Shown: positions 27,401-36,292, numbered from the stretch's first letter. The stretch is DNA of 42,034 nucleotides from Bacteroidales bacterium UBA3844 (GCA_002392915.1 DGHQ01000040.1:1-42034), one strand, 5' to 3'. Numbers and translations: made by a program. The notes: a model not told the origin generated them from the letters alone.

Positions 27401-30400
27401 ATTGCAAAGTTTGATTTGAGTATTGGTTTGTATGATGAGTATGAGATTGATTATACTTATATCCTTTGGAAATTCACTAATGGAGATAAGTCATCATACT
27501 GTGTGCAGGAGGTATTGGTTCGTGATACTGTGAGACCATCTTTTGATTGTTCTCAGATAAAGGATTTCCGTCCTGAAACGGAGCCAGGAAAATGTGAAAT
27601 CAAGTTTGTCGAATTTAAGAATGATTTGTATAAAAATAAGTATTATGCATATGATTCTTGTCCAGAACCTGTGACTCCTATTTTAGGTGAACTACATTTG
27701 GATTCTATTAATATAGATAAAGTTTCTGATGATAGAGTATTTGAGGTTGGTATTGAACAAACAATTTATTGGCAATTTAGAGATCGTCATAACAATGTGA
27801 AGTATTGTCCTCAGCTTATCAACGCAACATCTAAAGATTCTGTGAAAATTGATTGTGACACAATAAGCGAACGTCAGGGCAAAGCAGAAGAAGGCACTTG
27901 CTTCGCTAATGCAGAGGATTTGAATATACCTTCTCCTATTGGTATAGAGCCATGTCCTGATAAAAATGGTGAACCAATTGAAGTTCCAGGTGTAGGTACT
28001 CGTAATGACGGAAAAGCGTTGGATGATCCATATCCTACAGGACATACTTACATTACTTGGGTATTCACAGGTAAGAATTCATACCCATCTACATGTGTTA
28101 CACATGTGTTTGTTGAAGGAAACAAACATTTTGATCTTGATTGTGAACATTTGTTCCCTGATGTTGATACAATAATGCCAACTTGTGATTCTATGGATGT
28201 CACTTTGGAAACCAAGGAGGTTGCAGATCCATGTGTCGATGGATATAAGGCACAAGGTATTCCATTTATAAATGGTGAGAAAATAGAATTGACGCATAAA
28301 TTCCCAATTGGAGAGACTTTCGTTACTTGGAAGTTCTGGGATTACACAAAGGCTGTTGTGGATTCATGTATTCAGTCTATTCATTTGAGAGACACATTCC
28401 CTCCAGTTGTTGATTGTGACACAATGAAGAATGATTCAGTTTTACTTCATGATAAGTGTTCGATCCCTACTAAGGATTTGAGAGATTCTCTTGAAAAGAA
28501 GATTGCCATTGAATATTGTACAGGCGATACAATTTGGGGTGAACCATATTTGATCAATGATAAAGGTGAGAGAGTGGAATTCCCTTCAGAGGTCAGTGTT
28601 GGCATCTATCCAATTCAATGGGTATTTGCAAATGATAGCCTAACAACTAAGGAGTCGGTTTGTGATAAAACTTTGTATTTGCTGCATGACGGTGAACCTA
28701 TATTCGACTGTAGTTCATTACCTTCACCTTTACAGTTATGGGATACAACGGGCGAGTGTAAAATAAATACATTGCCAATTCCTGAAGCTGTTGATTCATG
28801 TAAACGTGATTACATCGTTTATGGACATGGATATGTGCAGTTGTTTGAGAAAGGCGACTATATTGAGTTGTGCTATTTTGATAGAGAAAAGAACAAGGCT
28901 GTTTATTTGATGGATCTTCCTCTTGGTGGACATAAGATCAAGTGGGTATTTAAGAGTCCATTCTCTATAAAGGAGAAAATCTGTTATCAGAATATTAAGG
29001 TAAATAGTGATGCTATTAATAAAGTAGACTGTTCAAAGTTGGCGGAATATGTTCATGTTACTATGCATAGACAAGGTCCAGGTGCTACTTTTGAAGAGGT
29101 TAGAGACTCTGGATTGATTTTGCCAAATATTGATTTCGATATTTGTAAGGTTTTGGATACAATATATACTAGAGATGACAAAAAATCGATTTATGATATT
29201 TATCCGGTAAATAGTATTGTGACAATCACATGGTTGTTCAGGGATACTACTGAGAATGCAGTCAAAGAGAAGGTTTGTCATACTGTGGTTGAGGTTCAGG
29301 ATGGTGATACTCCGATTTGTAAGCCACCATTGTTTGATAGTATATATACTTGTTTGGATGCTCTTCCTGCTAAATATGCAGATTATAGTGAGTTTAGAAA
29401 AGCAGGTGGAAAACTGATTTCAAATGGAGTTGATGTTTCTGATTTTGTTGATCCATCTACATTCAAATTAGATACAATGTCTTTGGGTGATAAATGTGAT
29501 TTTACATTCAGGAGAACATATACAGTTAGAAATTTGAGAAATCAGACTGTTAGATGTGTTCAAGATTTCCATGTTAAAGATACAGTTCCTCCTGTTTGGT
29601 TGGATGATGCTGCTTCTTTGACAAAGGTGTTCGATTGTGTTGCGGAGGATTTCTTCCCTACTGATCTTAGGGCTAAAGATGAATGCTCTAATGAAATAAT
29701 TTCAGAGTATCATAAAGTAAACGACTTTGATGGAATTGTCGATGGTGTGTTCTATACTGTTTCCTCTAACAGATCTTCAGATCCAAGAGATTGTAATTAC
29801 TACAATTATGAGGAAGTGCGTAGATATATTGCTGTTGACAGATGTCGCAATCGTACAGAAAGATTGAAGTTTGTTGCTCAAGTTCAAGACACTTTTGCTC
29901 CTATAGTGAATATCCCTAAAACATGGAGAGATTCTCAAATGGTGGCTGAATATGCAGTTCCATGTAAATTCCTTGTTCCAGATATTACTAATACTCTTCC
30001 TGATGGCTCATACTCTGACAGTTGTGATTCAGAAGCTGCTAAGTATTATAAGGTGACACAAAAGCCTGAGGCAGGAACGGAATTTAATCCAGATTTAGGT
30101 GATCAGATTATTACTCTTTATATAACAGATCCTTGTGGTTTGTATGACACAGTACAACACATTGTTTACGTGCCTACAAGAAAAGATGTCATTACTATTA
30201 AGATGAATGAAAGTACTATATGTGCTGAGCAAAATCTTTTGTTGAAGAGCCCTGTAATATCTGGTATCTCTGGTAAAGTATATGAATTTAATAAATGGAC
30301 AAGAGAGTGGGAGTGGAAAAAAACTGACAAAGTTGTCTATGATTATTATCGCAATGAGGTTGACCCTGAGAATATTATTTTCTCTAATAATCCTAACACT

Positions 30401-31426
30401 TATGGAAATAAGTTTGATCCACGTAGTGAAACAGATTCCATTGTGCTTGATAAGATTGGTAAGACTGGCCTATATTATATAGTGGCTATGGATACTGTCC
30501 GTTTCTGTACTGATACGGCGAGCGCTTATATTACAATTCATTCACGTCCATCAATTGATTTAGATGCTTCCAATCTATTGGTTTGTGAAAAAGACTCAAT
30601 TCATTTGATCTCAGATAATGAGACTCTTTATGATAGATTCGTTTTGGATGTTCGTGATAATGGTGAGGAGATTACAGAAGAGGGATGGATGCTTGATGGT
30701 GAAAAGTATAAGCCAGAAACATTGCTTGAGTATACTGATGCTTTGATTAAATTTAAGTATTATGCTGTGAACTCTTGTGGTACAGGAACTTCTGATGATT
30801 GGGTTTCTTTAAGTATGAAACGCAGAATGTCTCCAGACAATTTGATGCTGACTACAGAACCAAATAATCCGGCTAGAGTATATCTGGGTGAGTCTGCAAA
30901 GTTGAACTTAGTTACTAAGTATAAACCAGAGGTGTACATGTGGTATCGTGCGAAGGGTGTTGTTGACGGAAATTCAGACAGAATGTTTGATAAGTACGGA
31001 AATGTACGTGAAGACTATATGGACTCAGATTTTGAACAGGACACATTGCTTGGTATTACTAACTATGGTGAGCTAGGAAGCAAGGTATGGGATTTGACTG
31101 AACTTGGAGATAGTGCTCAATATTATGTTCTGTTAGTTGATAGCGTTTGTCCGGCTGTACCATCAAATATTGTATCAATTGATGTCGTTAAGAAACTGCC
31201 GACTGCATTTACTCCTCACAATTCAATTGGCATGAATGATGTATTCATGGAGGGACACAAGGTTGTTATCTTCAATCGTTATGGTCAGAAGATGGTAGAG
31301 AGCGACAATGGTTGGGATGGAACTTGTCGTGGTAATCTCGTTGACCCTGGAGTTTACTATTATGAGGTCATCATCAATGAAGGTGAAAAACATAAGGGCT
31401 CAATTGAGGTTGTTTACTTTAAATGA
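24419..31426 (+). CDS. Giant Cys-rich repeat protein with T9SS type B (CHU_C) sorting domain
   Basis: A 2335-residue predicted secreted protein. A long signal peptide ends near STFAQ (about 39). Residues 40-800 look Ig/beta-sandwich-like. From about 810 to 1630, eight modules of 90-120 residues each start with a short (I/V/F/L)-(D/P/N)-C element (about 810, 922, 1041, 1143, 1240, 1330, 1427, 1535). Most contain a HYR-like core such as GETFVTWKFWDY...DSCIQSIHLRDTFPPVVDC. More divergent modules follow to about 2250. The last 80 residues match the gliding-motility/T9SS type B domain: LPTAFTPHNSIGMNDVF, VVIFNRYGQKM, NGWDG, GVYYYEV. The ATG at 24419 is chosen because it begins a signal peptide; the frame is open from 24377. 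A surface adhesin is the likely role. No PorP/SprF partner gene is adjacent. Confidence 0.88.
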   Translation: MKNFLQMLYEFIPKKGIGFEKYLVVFCMLIGVQASTFAQPGGPGIPAGSSTARLCDPGVTSLIVSGAEKLNLNPQDYVYRVTGSSVTLTVSSFLVQPVSVKWEKKTNKDGNWIFVETKPSDEPLEVTDLGADVLYRATFDNGMLGVSDQRALLVTGKLASDMASVCPGKAIEFDVVGGEFAYRSEWWFGLGDNELTKEKEYADGTTTYSKMSTDVPTKSYVVLKYDEFNCSKSAQSPRFQTSTLTVGVETDCKEDCKTTSTGDYYEGTDFDPSQLNSGKIPEGVQHHFADRDITFNEGDIKNYWIGTNAQEFFGQTPYLDQNITPNSNYYMFCENPNDRIVSLGFPAYKYKNNSYTYKMRLYLQVGQNCDQPISQKWDQAKFIVRTEQGTVTRDCLEIIAYDNEGNPLKGSKNPVVNGKVEPVVIEGTDTRIRFPEFMDITALKTYDIIRIEIQFYGMFPNKNDPPVFIFKPMFEQFGCAKVAVDYISAQVEDVCLKPQVVCIDSVAVANAAGYPRNSKYTWLKETYRGSGQYAVFDPSLNGVGSDYEQAQIVVKEIGKYNYRLVVEATVDDKPYRREKDFVIAGINCKVTMPTGIEGSGVFCLPNELGYKPNIVDDDPEVRYEWNLYDPDGNLVYEKEHAPQFIPESARGDSLTIKLDETAREGEYKLEVHTFRGSIEQEGSPVFLPLSIYRKPQASLILGGSKYEGIDEQDKQVCPSDVRSEKYTVALNGFETPAKSLYTYSWSSNPNGVGVFTPRTHQDTADINVAAIPGLCNGDVDSVEFSVVVDVRGCSDTAKNSYGVQALGELQINCESLSGRDTFYCESKKETAVIAPFPIPEFDSSCDLDPDIIIEITPRRKEVKDTMETKTIVVRKSEIDNKTDKLKISLPWGLYDFHYTLQDGCGRTKSCDHSIVVEKGYPDIPCEEILDLDVINGRDSIESSKCAVKLGVKDIPIPELLDRNSENDTILVGVYAGRRHFTDQQDKNELKVSSSIAKFDLSIGLYDEYEIDYTYILWKFTNGDKSSYCVQEVLVRDTVRPSFDCSQIKDFRPETEPGKCEIKFVEFKNDLYKNKYYAYDSCPEPVTPILGELHLDSINIDKVSDDRVFEVGIEQTIYWQFRDRHNNVKYCPQLINATSKDSVKIDCDTISERQGKAEEGTCFANAEDLNIPSPIGIEPCPDKNGEPIEVPGVGTRNDGKALDDPYPTGHTYITWVFTGKNSYPSTCVTHVFVEGNKHFDLDCEHLFPDVDTIMPTCDSMDVTLETKEVADPCVDGYKAQGIPFINGEKIELTHKFPIGETFVTWKFWDYTKAVVDSCIQSIHLRDTFPPVVDCDTMKNDSVLLHDKCSIPTKDLRDSLEKKIAIEYCTGDTIWGEPYLINDKGERVEFPSEVSVGIYPIQWVFANDSLTTKESVCDKTLYLLHDGEPIFDCSSLPSPLQLWDTTGECKINTLPIPEAVDSCKRDYIVYGHGYVQLFEKGDYIELCYFDREKNKAVYLMDLPLGGHKIKWVFKSPFSIKEKICYQNIKVNSDAINKVDCSKLAEYVHVTMHRQGPGATFEEVRDSGLILPNIDFDICKVLDTIYTRDDKKSIYDIYPVNSIVTITWLFRDTTENAVKEKVCHTVVEVQDGDTPICKPPLFDSIYTCLDALPAKYADYSEFRKAGGKLISNGVDVSDFVDPSTFKLDTMSLGDKCDFTFRRTYTVRNLRNQTVRCVQDFHVKDTVPPVWLDDAASLTKVFDCVAEDFFPTDLRAKDECSNEIISEYHKVNDFDGIVDGVFYTVSSNRSSDPRDCNYYNYEEVRRYIAVDRCRNRTERLKFVAQVQDTFAPIVNIPKTWRDSQMVAEYAVPCKFLVPDITNTLPDGSYSDSCDSEAAKYYKVTQKPEAGTEFNPDLGDQIITLYITDPCGLYDTVQHIVYVPTRKDVITIKMNESTICAEQNLLLKSPVISGISGKVYEFNKWTREWEWKKTDKVVYDYYRNEVDPENIIFSNNPNTYGNKFDPRSETDSIVLDKIGKTGLYYIVAMDTVRFCTDTASAYITIHSRPSIDLDASNLLVCEKDSIHLISDNETLYDRFVLDVRDNGEEITEEGWMLDGEKYKPETLLEYTDALIKFKYYAVNSCGTGTSDDWVSLSMKRRMSPDNLMLTTEPNNPARVYLGESAKLNLVTKYKPEVYMWYRAKGVVDGNSDRMFDKYGNVREDYMDSDFEQDTLLGITNYGELGSKVWDLTELGDSAQYYVLLVDSVCPAVPSNIVSIDVVKKLPTAFTPHNSIGMNDVFMEGHKVVIFNRYGQKMVESDNGWDGTCRGNLVDPGVYYYEVIINEGEKHKGSIEVVYFK

Positions 31427-31447
31427 TGTCAATAAGATTTGAATATC

Positions 31448-31482
31448 AAAAAGGGTGGAAGAGTTTTCTCTTCCTCCCTTTT
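31448..31482 (+). terminator. Terminator of the giant protein gene
   Basis: Stem AAAAGGG-t-GGAAGAG / CTCTTCC-t-CCCTTTT with a TTTT loop (31464-31467), giving 14 pairs and one T-T mismatch, then TTTTG. Confidence 0.88.
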
Positions 31483-31502
31483 GTTTGAAATTGTCATATA
31501 TT

Positions 31503-32114
31503 ATGATCTACAGAATTTATCCGGAGAATCCGAATCAAAAAGAGATTGATAAGGTTGTCCAGTTTTTGCAGGATGGCGGAATAATTGTCTATCCTACCGA
31601 CACAATCTATGGTATGGGATGTGATATATTTCATGCGAGAGCAGTGGAGAGAGTTTGTCAGTATAAGAAAATTGACCCGAAAAAGGCTAATCTTTCTTTT
31701 ATTTGCTATGATTTAAGCCATATTGCTGAATATGCAAAAGTGAACAATGATGTTTTTAAACTGATGAAGAAGAATCTTCCTGGCCCTTTCACTTTTATTT
31801 TGAATGCTACTAGTAATCTTCCGAAGTTGTTTAGAAACAAGAAGACGGTAGGTATCCGTGTCCCAGACAATAATGTCATTCGTGAGATTGTCAGAACTCT
31901 TGGTAATCCGATTCTGTCGACCTCTGTTCGTGACGATAATGATGATGTGCTTGAATATTACACTGATCCGGAACTGATGGATGAAAAACTTTCTCATTTT
32001 GTGGATTGCGTTATTAATTCCGGTTATGGAAGCCTTGAGCCTTCCACAGTGGTTGATTGTACAGGTGATGAGCCTGTGATTGTACGTCAGGGAAAAGGTA
32101 TTTTGGAATATTGA
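31503..32114 (+). CDS. YciO/YrdC/Sua5 family protein (L-threonylcarbamoyladenylate synthase-like)
   Basis: A 203-residue YrdC-fold protein. Motifs are GGIIVYPTDTIYGMGCD (25-41), YKKIDPKKANLSFIC (54-68), LPGPFTFIL (92-100) and GIRVPDN (117-123). The STSAN motif of true Sua5/TsaC is replaced by ILSTSVRDD, and the length suggests the YciO branch. It may make threonylcarbamoyl-AMP for t6A37 tRNA modification, but YciO's role is less certain. The ATG at 31503 is preferred over 31455, which lies in the upstream terminator. One base separates it from the next gene. Confidence 0.88.
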   Translation: MIYRIYPENPNQKEIDKVVQFLQDGGIIVYPTDTIYGMGCDIFHARAVERVCQYKKIDPKKANLSFICYDLSHIAEYAKVNNDVFKLMKKNLPGPFTFILNATSNLPKLFRNKKTVGIRVPDNNVIREIVRTLGNPILSTSVRDDNDDVLEYYTDPELMDEKLSHFVDCVINSGYGSLEPSTVVDCTGDEPVIVRQGKGILEY

Positions 32115-32115
32115 T

Positions 32116-33015
32116 ATGTGGATATTGCTTGCAATGATGTCGGCTCTTTTGCTTGGCATCTATGATGTGTTTAAAAAGAAATCGCTTTCCGACAATGCCG
32201 TCATTCCGGTGCTTTCGATTTCTATTTTTTTCTCATTCCTGCTTTTCTCGCCTTTGCTTGTCGCTTCAAGTATTGACGGTACAAAAGATAGCCTTGGTGA
32301 TTTTTATGTCCCTTTTGTAGACGGTGCAACTCATTTTAAGATTTTCTTGAAGGCAGTCATTGTGCTTTGTTCGTGGATATGCGCCTATTTTGGAATGAAA
32401 CATATTCCGATCACTATCTTTTCTCCGATAAGGGCGACGCAGCCTATCTGGACTGTCCTTGTCGCAGTGGTGATCTTCAATGAATGTTTGTCTTGGATTC
32501 AGTCGTTGGCTATCGCTATTACATTGATATCTTTCTTCGCTTTCTCTCAAGTTGGTAAAAAGGAGGGAGTGTCTTGGAAATCCAACAAATGGATTTGGCT
32601 TGTTATTGCGGCCACTGTGTTTGGCTCGGCAAGTGGACTATACGACAAACATCTAATGCATAGTGGCTACCCACGTATGGCTGTCCAGGTCTACAGCACT
32701 ATGTATCAGTCGGTGTTGATGCTGGTTGTGATGTTCGCGTTATGGTATCCCCACCGTCGAAAATCAACGCCATTTCAATGGAGATGGACTATCTTGGGAA
32801 TCTCAGTGTTCCTTATGATGGCAGACTATGTCTACTATTGGGCTCTTTCATATGATGATGCATACATATCAATCGTCTCGACTATCCGTCGTTCCGGCGC
32901 TATTGTGCCTTTCTTGTATGGCGCTTTTGCATTAAAAGAAAAGAATATCAAGATCAAATCTGTTTTGTTATGTGGTGTTATTTTGGGAGTCTCTTTACTT
33001 TATATATTTAGATAA
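32116..33015 (+). CDS. EamA-like (DMT superfamily) transporter
   Basis: A 299-residue membrane protein with about ten hydrophobic helices in two halves, as in drug/metabolite transporters. The start MWILLAMMSALLLGIYDVFKKKS and the first-half segment ITIFSPIRATQPIWTVLVAVVIFNECLS are typical of EamA. Basic residues at the ends of helices fit an inner-membrane exporter. It starts 1 base after the YciO stop, so the two are cotranscribed. Substrate unknown. Confidence 0.85.
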   Translation: MWILLAMMSALLLGIYDVFKKKSLSDNAVIPVLSISIFFSFLLFSPLLVASSIDGTKDSLGDFYVPFVDGATHFKIFLKAVIVLCSWICAYFGMKHIPITIFSPIRATQPIWTVLVAVVIFNECLSWIQSLAIAITLISFFAFSQVGKKEGVSWKSNKWIWLVIAATVFGSASGLYDKHLMHSGYPRMAVQVYSTMYQSVLMLVVMFALWYPHRRKSTPFQWRWTILGISVFLMMADYVYYWALSYDDAYISIVSTIRRSGAIVPFLYGAFALKEKNIKIKSVLLCGVILGVSLLYIFR

Positions 33016-33042
33016 ACACGTCAATGAATACGTGAAAAATGT

Positions 33043-33050
33043 TATCTTTG
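33043..33050 (+). promoter_or_regulatory. Putative promoter of the 33080 gene
   Basis: TATCTTTG is a perfect TAnnTTTG box 29 bases before the ATG. A small inverted repeat CACGT/ACGTG (33017-33034) lies just upstream. Confidence 0.55.
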
Positions 33051-33079
33051 TATTTTGATTTTATTGTTATTTATATTTT

Positions 33080-34267
33080 ATGGAAAACGAAATGAATTAT
33101 GAGTTCCATTTGCGAAGTTTTGTAGATGATTATACAGCTGCAGTGGAAAGTTTTGAAAAAGGTAATTATAAGGCATTTTTTAGAAACTATAGACCGTCGA
33201 TTGAAAGTTTATGTATAGGAATTCTTACTGCGCTGCACAAAGATGAAGTTGTTGATATATTGAATGGAACGAAAGGTTTTAGTAAGGATGGTAAGGCGTT
33301 TATAGTTGCTCCGTGTAGTGCTAAACCACGAACTGGTAGATTTTTGATTGATCTGGCAAAAATGGCAATGCTAAAACAATTGTCAGATGAAAAGGCAAAC
33401 AAGCTTGTCATATCCCACATGCAGCTTGCATATTTCACTTTGATCAGAGATTATCATTTTGCAAGTTGCGCGTGTCATAGCTTCACAGATCCTAAATCAT
33501 TTTTGTCGTTTGATAAGAATATGGTTTCGGAATGTTTGGTCGGCACAAATAATTTTATCGATTTGGTTACACGTTTCCTTCCTGAAGAAGGAAAGAAAAT
33601 ACTTTTGATGTGTCCGCAGCTGACAGTTGATGTCTCTATCACTTATCCCGACCCAACCAAAGAAATCGTTCGTCCGATATCTTATACAGCCGCTTCCGCT
33701 AAAGTCATTCGTGAAACAGAGTCGCAGGATGAGTTTATTGACCGTCAGCAGGTTGATATTCCAAAGATTGAGCAGAGTGGTGAGCCAGAAGAAGAACCGG
33801 TTCCAGATCGTCTTCCTTTCGAATATGTACCTGATGTGCCATATCCAGAGATTGAACCTGAATACGATGTGAAAAATACAGAGAGTGACATTCAGCTTAA
33901 TGTGGTTAATGTCAACGAGAGAGAGGAGGACATGATCAAACGTAATCTTCAGAATTATCGTCCATATATCTCACGCCCCAAACCTACCTATCGTCCTCGT
34001 CCAGTCGTTGATGATCAGGATGACGACGCAGAAGAGGAGAACCATGGCACTTATTATGAACATAATAATTATATGTTTAAGAAATATCGTTGCCAGTACA
34101 AGGGAGAAATTCAGACTGAGGGTGGCAAACGTTATCAGGTTCCTGTAGAGGAAAATCCGGAATTGTATGATGAGTGTGAGGTGTACTTTGATATCAAGGC
34201 TATTCCGAATTTTGATCCGTCTCGTCCTGATTTTTTGATCGCTATCAACACTGAAATTATTGATTAA
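33080..34267 (+). CDS. Hypothetical protein: helical N-domain, acidic linker, beta C-domain
   Basis: I do not recognise the family. The 395-residue product has no signal peptide or membrane helix. Residues about 5-190 look helical: AAVESFEKGNYKAFFRNYRPSIESLCIG at 20-47 recalls HEPN or DUF4145-like helical folds, but no Rx4-6H pair is convincing. Residues about 215-330 are an acidic, Pro-rich linker (EPEEEPVPDR, PKPTYRPRPVVDDQDDD). Residues about 330-395 form a compact domain (NNYMFKKYRCQYKGEIQTEGG...AIPNFDPSRPDFLIAINTE). It is monocistronic with its own promoter and terminator. A cytosolic scaffold or defence-related role would be speculation. Confidence 0.7.
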   Translation: MENEMNYEFHLRSFVDDYTAAVESFEKGNYKAFFRNYRPSIESLCIGILTALHKDEVVDILNGTKGFSKDGKAFIVAPCSAKPRTGRFLIDLAKMAMLKQLSDEKANKLVISHMQLAYFTLIRDYHFASCACHSFTDPKSFLSFDKNMVSECLVGTNNFIDLVTRFLPEEGKKILLMCPQLTVDVSITYPDPTKEIVRPISYTAASAKVIRETESQDEFIDRQQVDIPKIEQSGEPEEEPVPDRLPFEYVPDVPYPEIEPEYDVKNTESDIQLNVVNVNEREEDMIKRNLQNYRPYISRPKPTYRPRPVVDDQDDDAEEENHGTYYEHNNYMFKKYRCQYKGEIQTEGGKRYQVPVEENPELYDECEVYFDIKAIPNFDPSRPDFLIAINTEIID

Positions 34268-34275
34268 TTATAAAT

Positions 34276-34308
34276 AGTCACAGCAGATAATCCTGTTGTG
34301 ACTTTCCT
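34276..34308 (+). terminator. Terminator after the 33080 gene
   Basis: AGTCACAGCAG (34276-34286) pairs with CTGTTGTGACT (34293-34303) with one mismatch and a 6-base loop; only a weak TTCCTATTTT tract follows. Confidence 0.6.
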
Positions 34309-34316
34309 ATTTTGAT

Positions 34317-34769
34317 ATGAGAGTTGTAATTCAAAAAGTGACGCACTGTTCTGTTGAGATTGATGGAAAAATTAAGTCGTCGATCGGCAGAGGTTTGCTT
34401 GTGCTTGTCGGTGTGGAAGATAGAGACACAGATGCTGATATAGAGTGGTTGTCGAACAAGATCGTGAATATGCGTATTTTTGAAGACGCGAATAATGTGA
34501 TGAATCTTTCAGTGAAGGATGTCGACGGTGAGATATTGATTGTCAGCCAGTTCACATTACAGGCTTCAACAAAGAAAGGCAACAGACCTTCGTATATCAA
34601 AGCGTCTAAACATGATTTCGCAATTCCGATGTATGAGAAATTCTGTGCAAAGGTCAGCTCAGATCTTGGTAAGACGGTGGGGACAGGAGAGTTTGGCGCT
34701 GATATGAAAGTGTCGCTTCTCAACGACGGTCCTACAACTATTTTCATGGATTCGCAAAATAAAGAATAA
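34317..34769 (+). CDS. dtd: D-aminoacyl-tRNA deacylase
   Basis: It removes D-amino acids (and glycine) mischarged on tRNA, as a cytosolic homodimer. The start MRVVIQKVTHCSVEIDGK, the SQFTL motif (77-81) and the Gly-cisPro motif in NDGPTT (136-141, Gly138-Pro139) identify DTD1. The usual NxGP(V/F)T reads NDGPTT here, a mild variant. At 150 residues the length is standard. It is followed by the pgk promoter. Confidence 0.96.
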   Translation: MRVVIQKVTHCSVEIDGKIKSSIGRGLLVLVGVEDRDTDADIEWLSNKIVNMRIFEDANNVMNLSVKDVDGEILIVSQFTLQASTKKGNRPSYIKASKHDFAIPMYEKFCAKVSSDLGKTVGTGEFGADMKVSLLNDGPTTIFMDSQNKE

Positions 34770-34851
34770 ACGCTGCAAAAAATGTGATTGGAAATGCGTA
34801 ATGGGTCATGTATAATTTGACATTTAGCATTTAGCATTTCGAATTTTATAT

Positions 34852-34859
34852 TATCTTTG
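34852..34859 (+). promoter_or_regulatory. Putative promoter of pgk
   Basis: TATCTTTG fits TAnnTTTG, 37 bases before the pgk ATG. Just upstream is a tandem heptamer CATTTAG-CATTTAG-CATTTCG (34821-34841). Confidence 0.6.
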
Positions 34860-34895
34860 TAGCAAATTATTAAACAAGTTCATATTTTTACAAGT

Positions 34896-36179
34896 ATGCA
34901 ATTAATTGACAATTTTAACTTTGCTGGTAAGAAGGCAATCGTTCGTGTGGACTTCAATGTTCCATTGAACAAAGAGACAGGTGCAGTAAGTGACGACACA
35001 CGTATCCGTGGTGCTCTACCTACAATCAAGAAGATTATCACAGACGGTGGTGCTGCTATCTTGATGTCTCACATGGGTAAGCCAAAAAATGTAAACCCTC
35101 AGGAGGGTGATCCTAAGTTCTCTCTAAAGCAGATCATCTCAGCTATTGAGAAGTATACAAAGGAGTTCGGTGTAGCATCTATCAAGTTTGCTGACGACGC
35201 TGCTAACGCTGCTCAGGCTGCTAAGGATTTGAAGATGGGTGAGATCCTATTGCTTCAGAACCTTCGTTACTACGCTGAGGAAGAGGGTAAGCCACGTGGC
35301 ATCGAGAAGGAAGATCCAAAGTACGACGAGGCTAAGAAGGCTATGAAGGATTCTCAGAAGAAGTTCGCTAAGACTTTGGCTTCATACGCTGAGGTTTACG
35401 TTAACGACGCATTCGGTACTGCTCACAGAAAGCACGCTTCTACAGCTGTTATCGCTGACGAGTTCGCTGATGATAAGAAGATGTTCGGTTTCCTTATCAA
35501 CAAGGAGCTTAAGGCAATGGATGGTGTTCTTGCTGCTAAGAAGGAAGGCTTCACAGCTATCATGGGTGGTTCAAAGGTTTCTGATAAGATCAACATCATC
35601 ACTAACCTTCTTGACCGTGTAGAGAACCTTATCATCGGTGGTGGTATGGCTTACACATTCGTTAAGGCTATGGGTGGTAAGATCGGTAACTCACTTTGTG
35701 AGGACGATAAGCTTGATCTTGCAAAGGAGATCATGGCTAAGGCTAAAGCTAAGAATGTTAACTTGCTTCTTCCAGTTGACGCTTTGAACGCTGACAAGTT
35801 CGACAAAGACGCTAACACTATGGAGACAGCTATCGACCAGACTCCAGACGGATGGATGGGTCTTGATATCGCTTCTAAGTCTATCGCTAACTTCCAGAAG
35901 GTTATCGAGAACTCTAAGACTTTGATATGGAACGGACCTATGGGTGTATTCGAGTTCGACAAGTTCGCTGCTGGTACAACTGCTATCGCTAAGGCTGTTG
36001 CTGCTGCAACTGCTAAGGGAGCTTACTCTTTGATCGGTGGTGGTGACTCAGTTGCTGCAATCAACAAGAACAACTTGGCTGATAAGGTTTCTTACGTGTC
36101 AACAGGTGGTGGTGCAATGCTTGAGTACATGGAGGGTAAGGTTCTTCCAGGTATCGCTGCAATCCGTGGTGACAAGTAA
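34896..36179 (+). CDS. pgk: Phosphoglycerate kinase
   Basis: A glycolytic enzyme making ATP from 1,3-bisphosphoglycerate, cytosolic. VRVDFNVPL (16-24), SHMGKPKN (about 58-65), NDAFGTAHRKHAS (about 169-181), IMGGSKVSDK, WNGPMGVFE and the nucleotide-binding GGGDSVAA (about 380) are all present. At 427 residues it is slightly longer than most, owing to an insertion around 130-150 rich in Lys/Asp (GIEKEDPKYDEAKKAMKDSQ). Codon use is strikingly uniform (GCT, AAG, CTT, GGT), as expected for a highly expressed gene and unlike the AT-rich genes that follow. Confidence 0.98.
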   Translation: MQLIDNFNFAGKKAIVRVDFNVPLNKETGAVSDDTRIRGALPTIKKIITDGGAAILMSHMGKPKNVNPQEGDPKFSLKQIISAIEKYTKEFGVASIKFADDAANAAQAAKDLKMGEILLLQNLRYYAEEEGKPRGIEKEDPKYDEAKKAMKDSQKKFAKTLASYAEVYVNDAFGTAHRKHASTAVIADEFADDKKMFGFLINKELKAMDGVLAAKKEGFTAIMGGSKVSDKINIITNLLDRVENLIIGGGMAYTFVKAMGGKIGNSLCEDDKLDLAKEIMAKAKAKNVNLLLPVDALNADKFDKDANTMETAIDQTPDGWMGLDIASKSIANFQKVIENSKTLIWNGPMGVFEFDKFAAGTTAIAKAVAAATAKGAYSLIGGGDSVAAINKNNLADKVSYVSTGGGAMLEYMEGKVLPGIAAIRGDK

Positions 36180-36201
36180 TCCTTATTAAAGGTTTATATA
36201 G

Positions 36202-36236
36202 AGAGCCGGTTCGATTGGATCGGCTCTTTTTTTTTT
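36202..36236 (+). terminator. Terminator of pgk
   Basis: Stem AGAGCCG (36202-36208) / CGGCTCT (36221-36227) with a 12-base loop, then a run of about 12 T. Confidence 0.93.
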
Positions 36237-36264
36237 AGTTCATTCTCGTTTTGTTGCTGATATT

Positions 36265-36292
36265 TGATGATTGTTAAGGGCGAAACTCCATA
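36265..36292 (+). repeat. Decayed copy of the two-hairpin repeat
   Basis: TGATGATTGTTAAGGGCG matches the left half of the element nearly exactly, but the right arm reads AAACTCCATAA instead of GAACGCCCTAA, and hairpin 2 is missing. Confidence 0.6.

Noticed and set aside
34821..34841. CATTTAG tandem heptamers upstream of pgk considered as an operator
   Set aside because: Only two exact units and one degenerate, AT-rich; too short to claim regulation.
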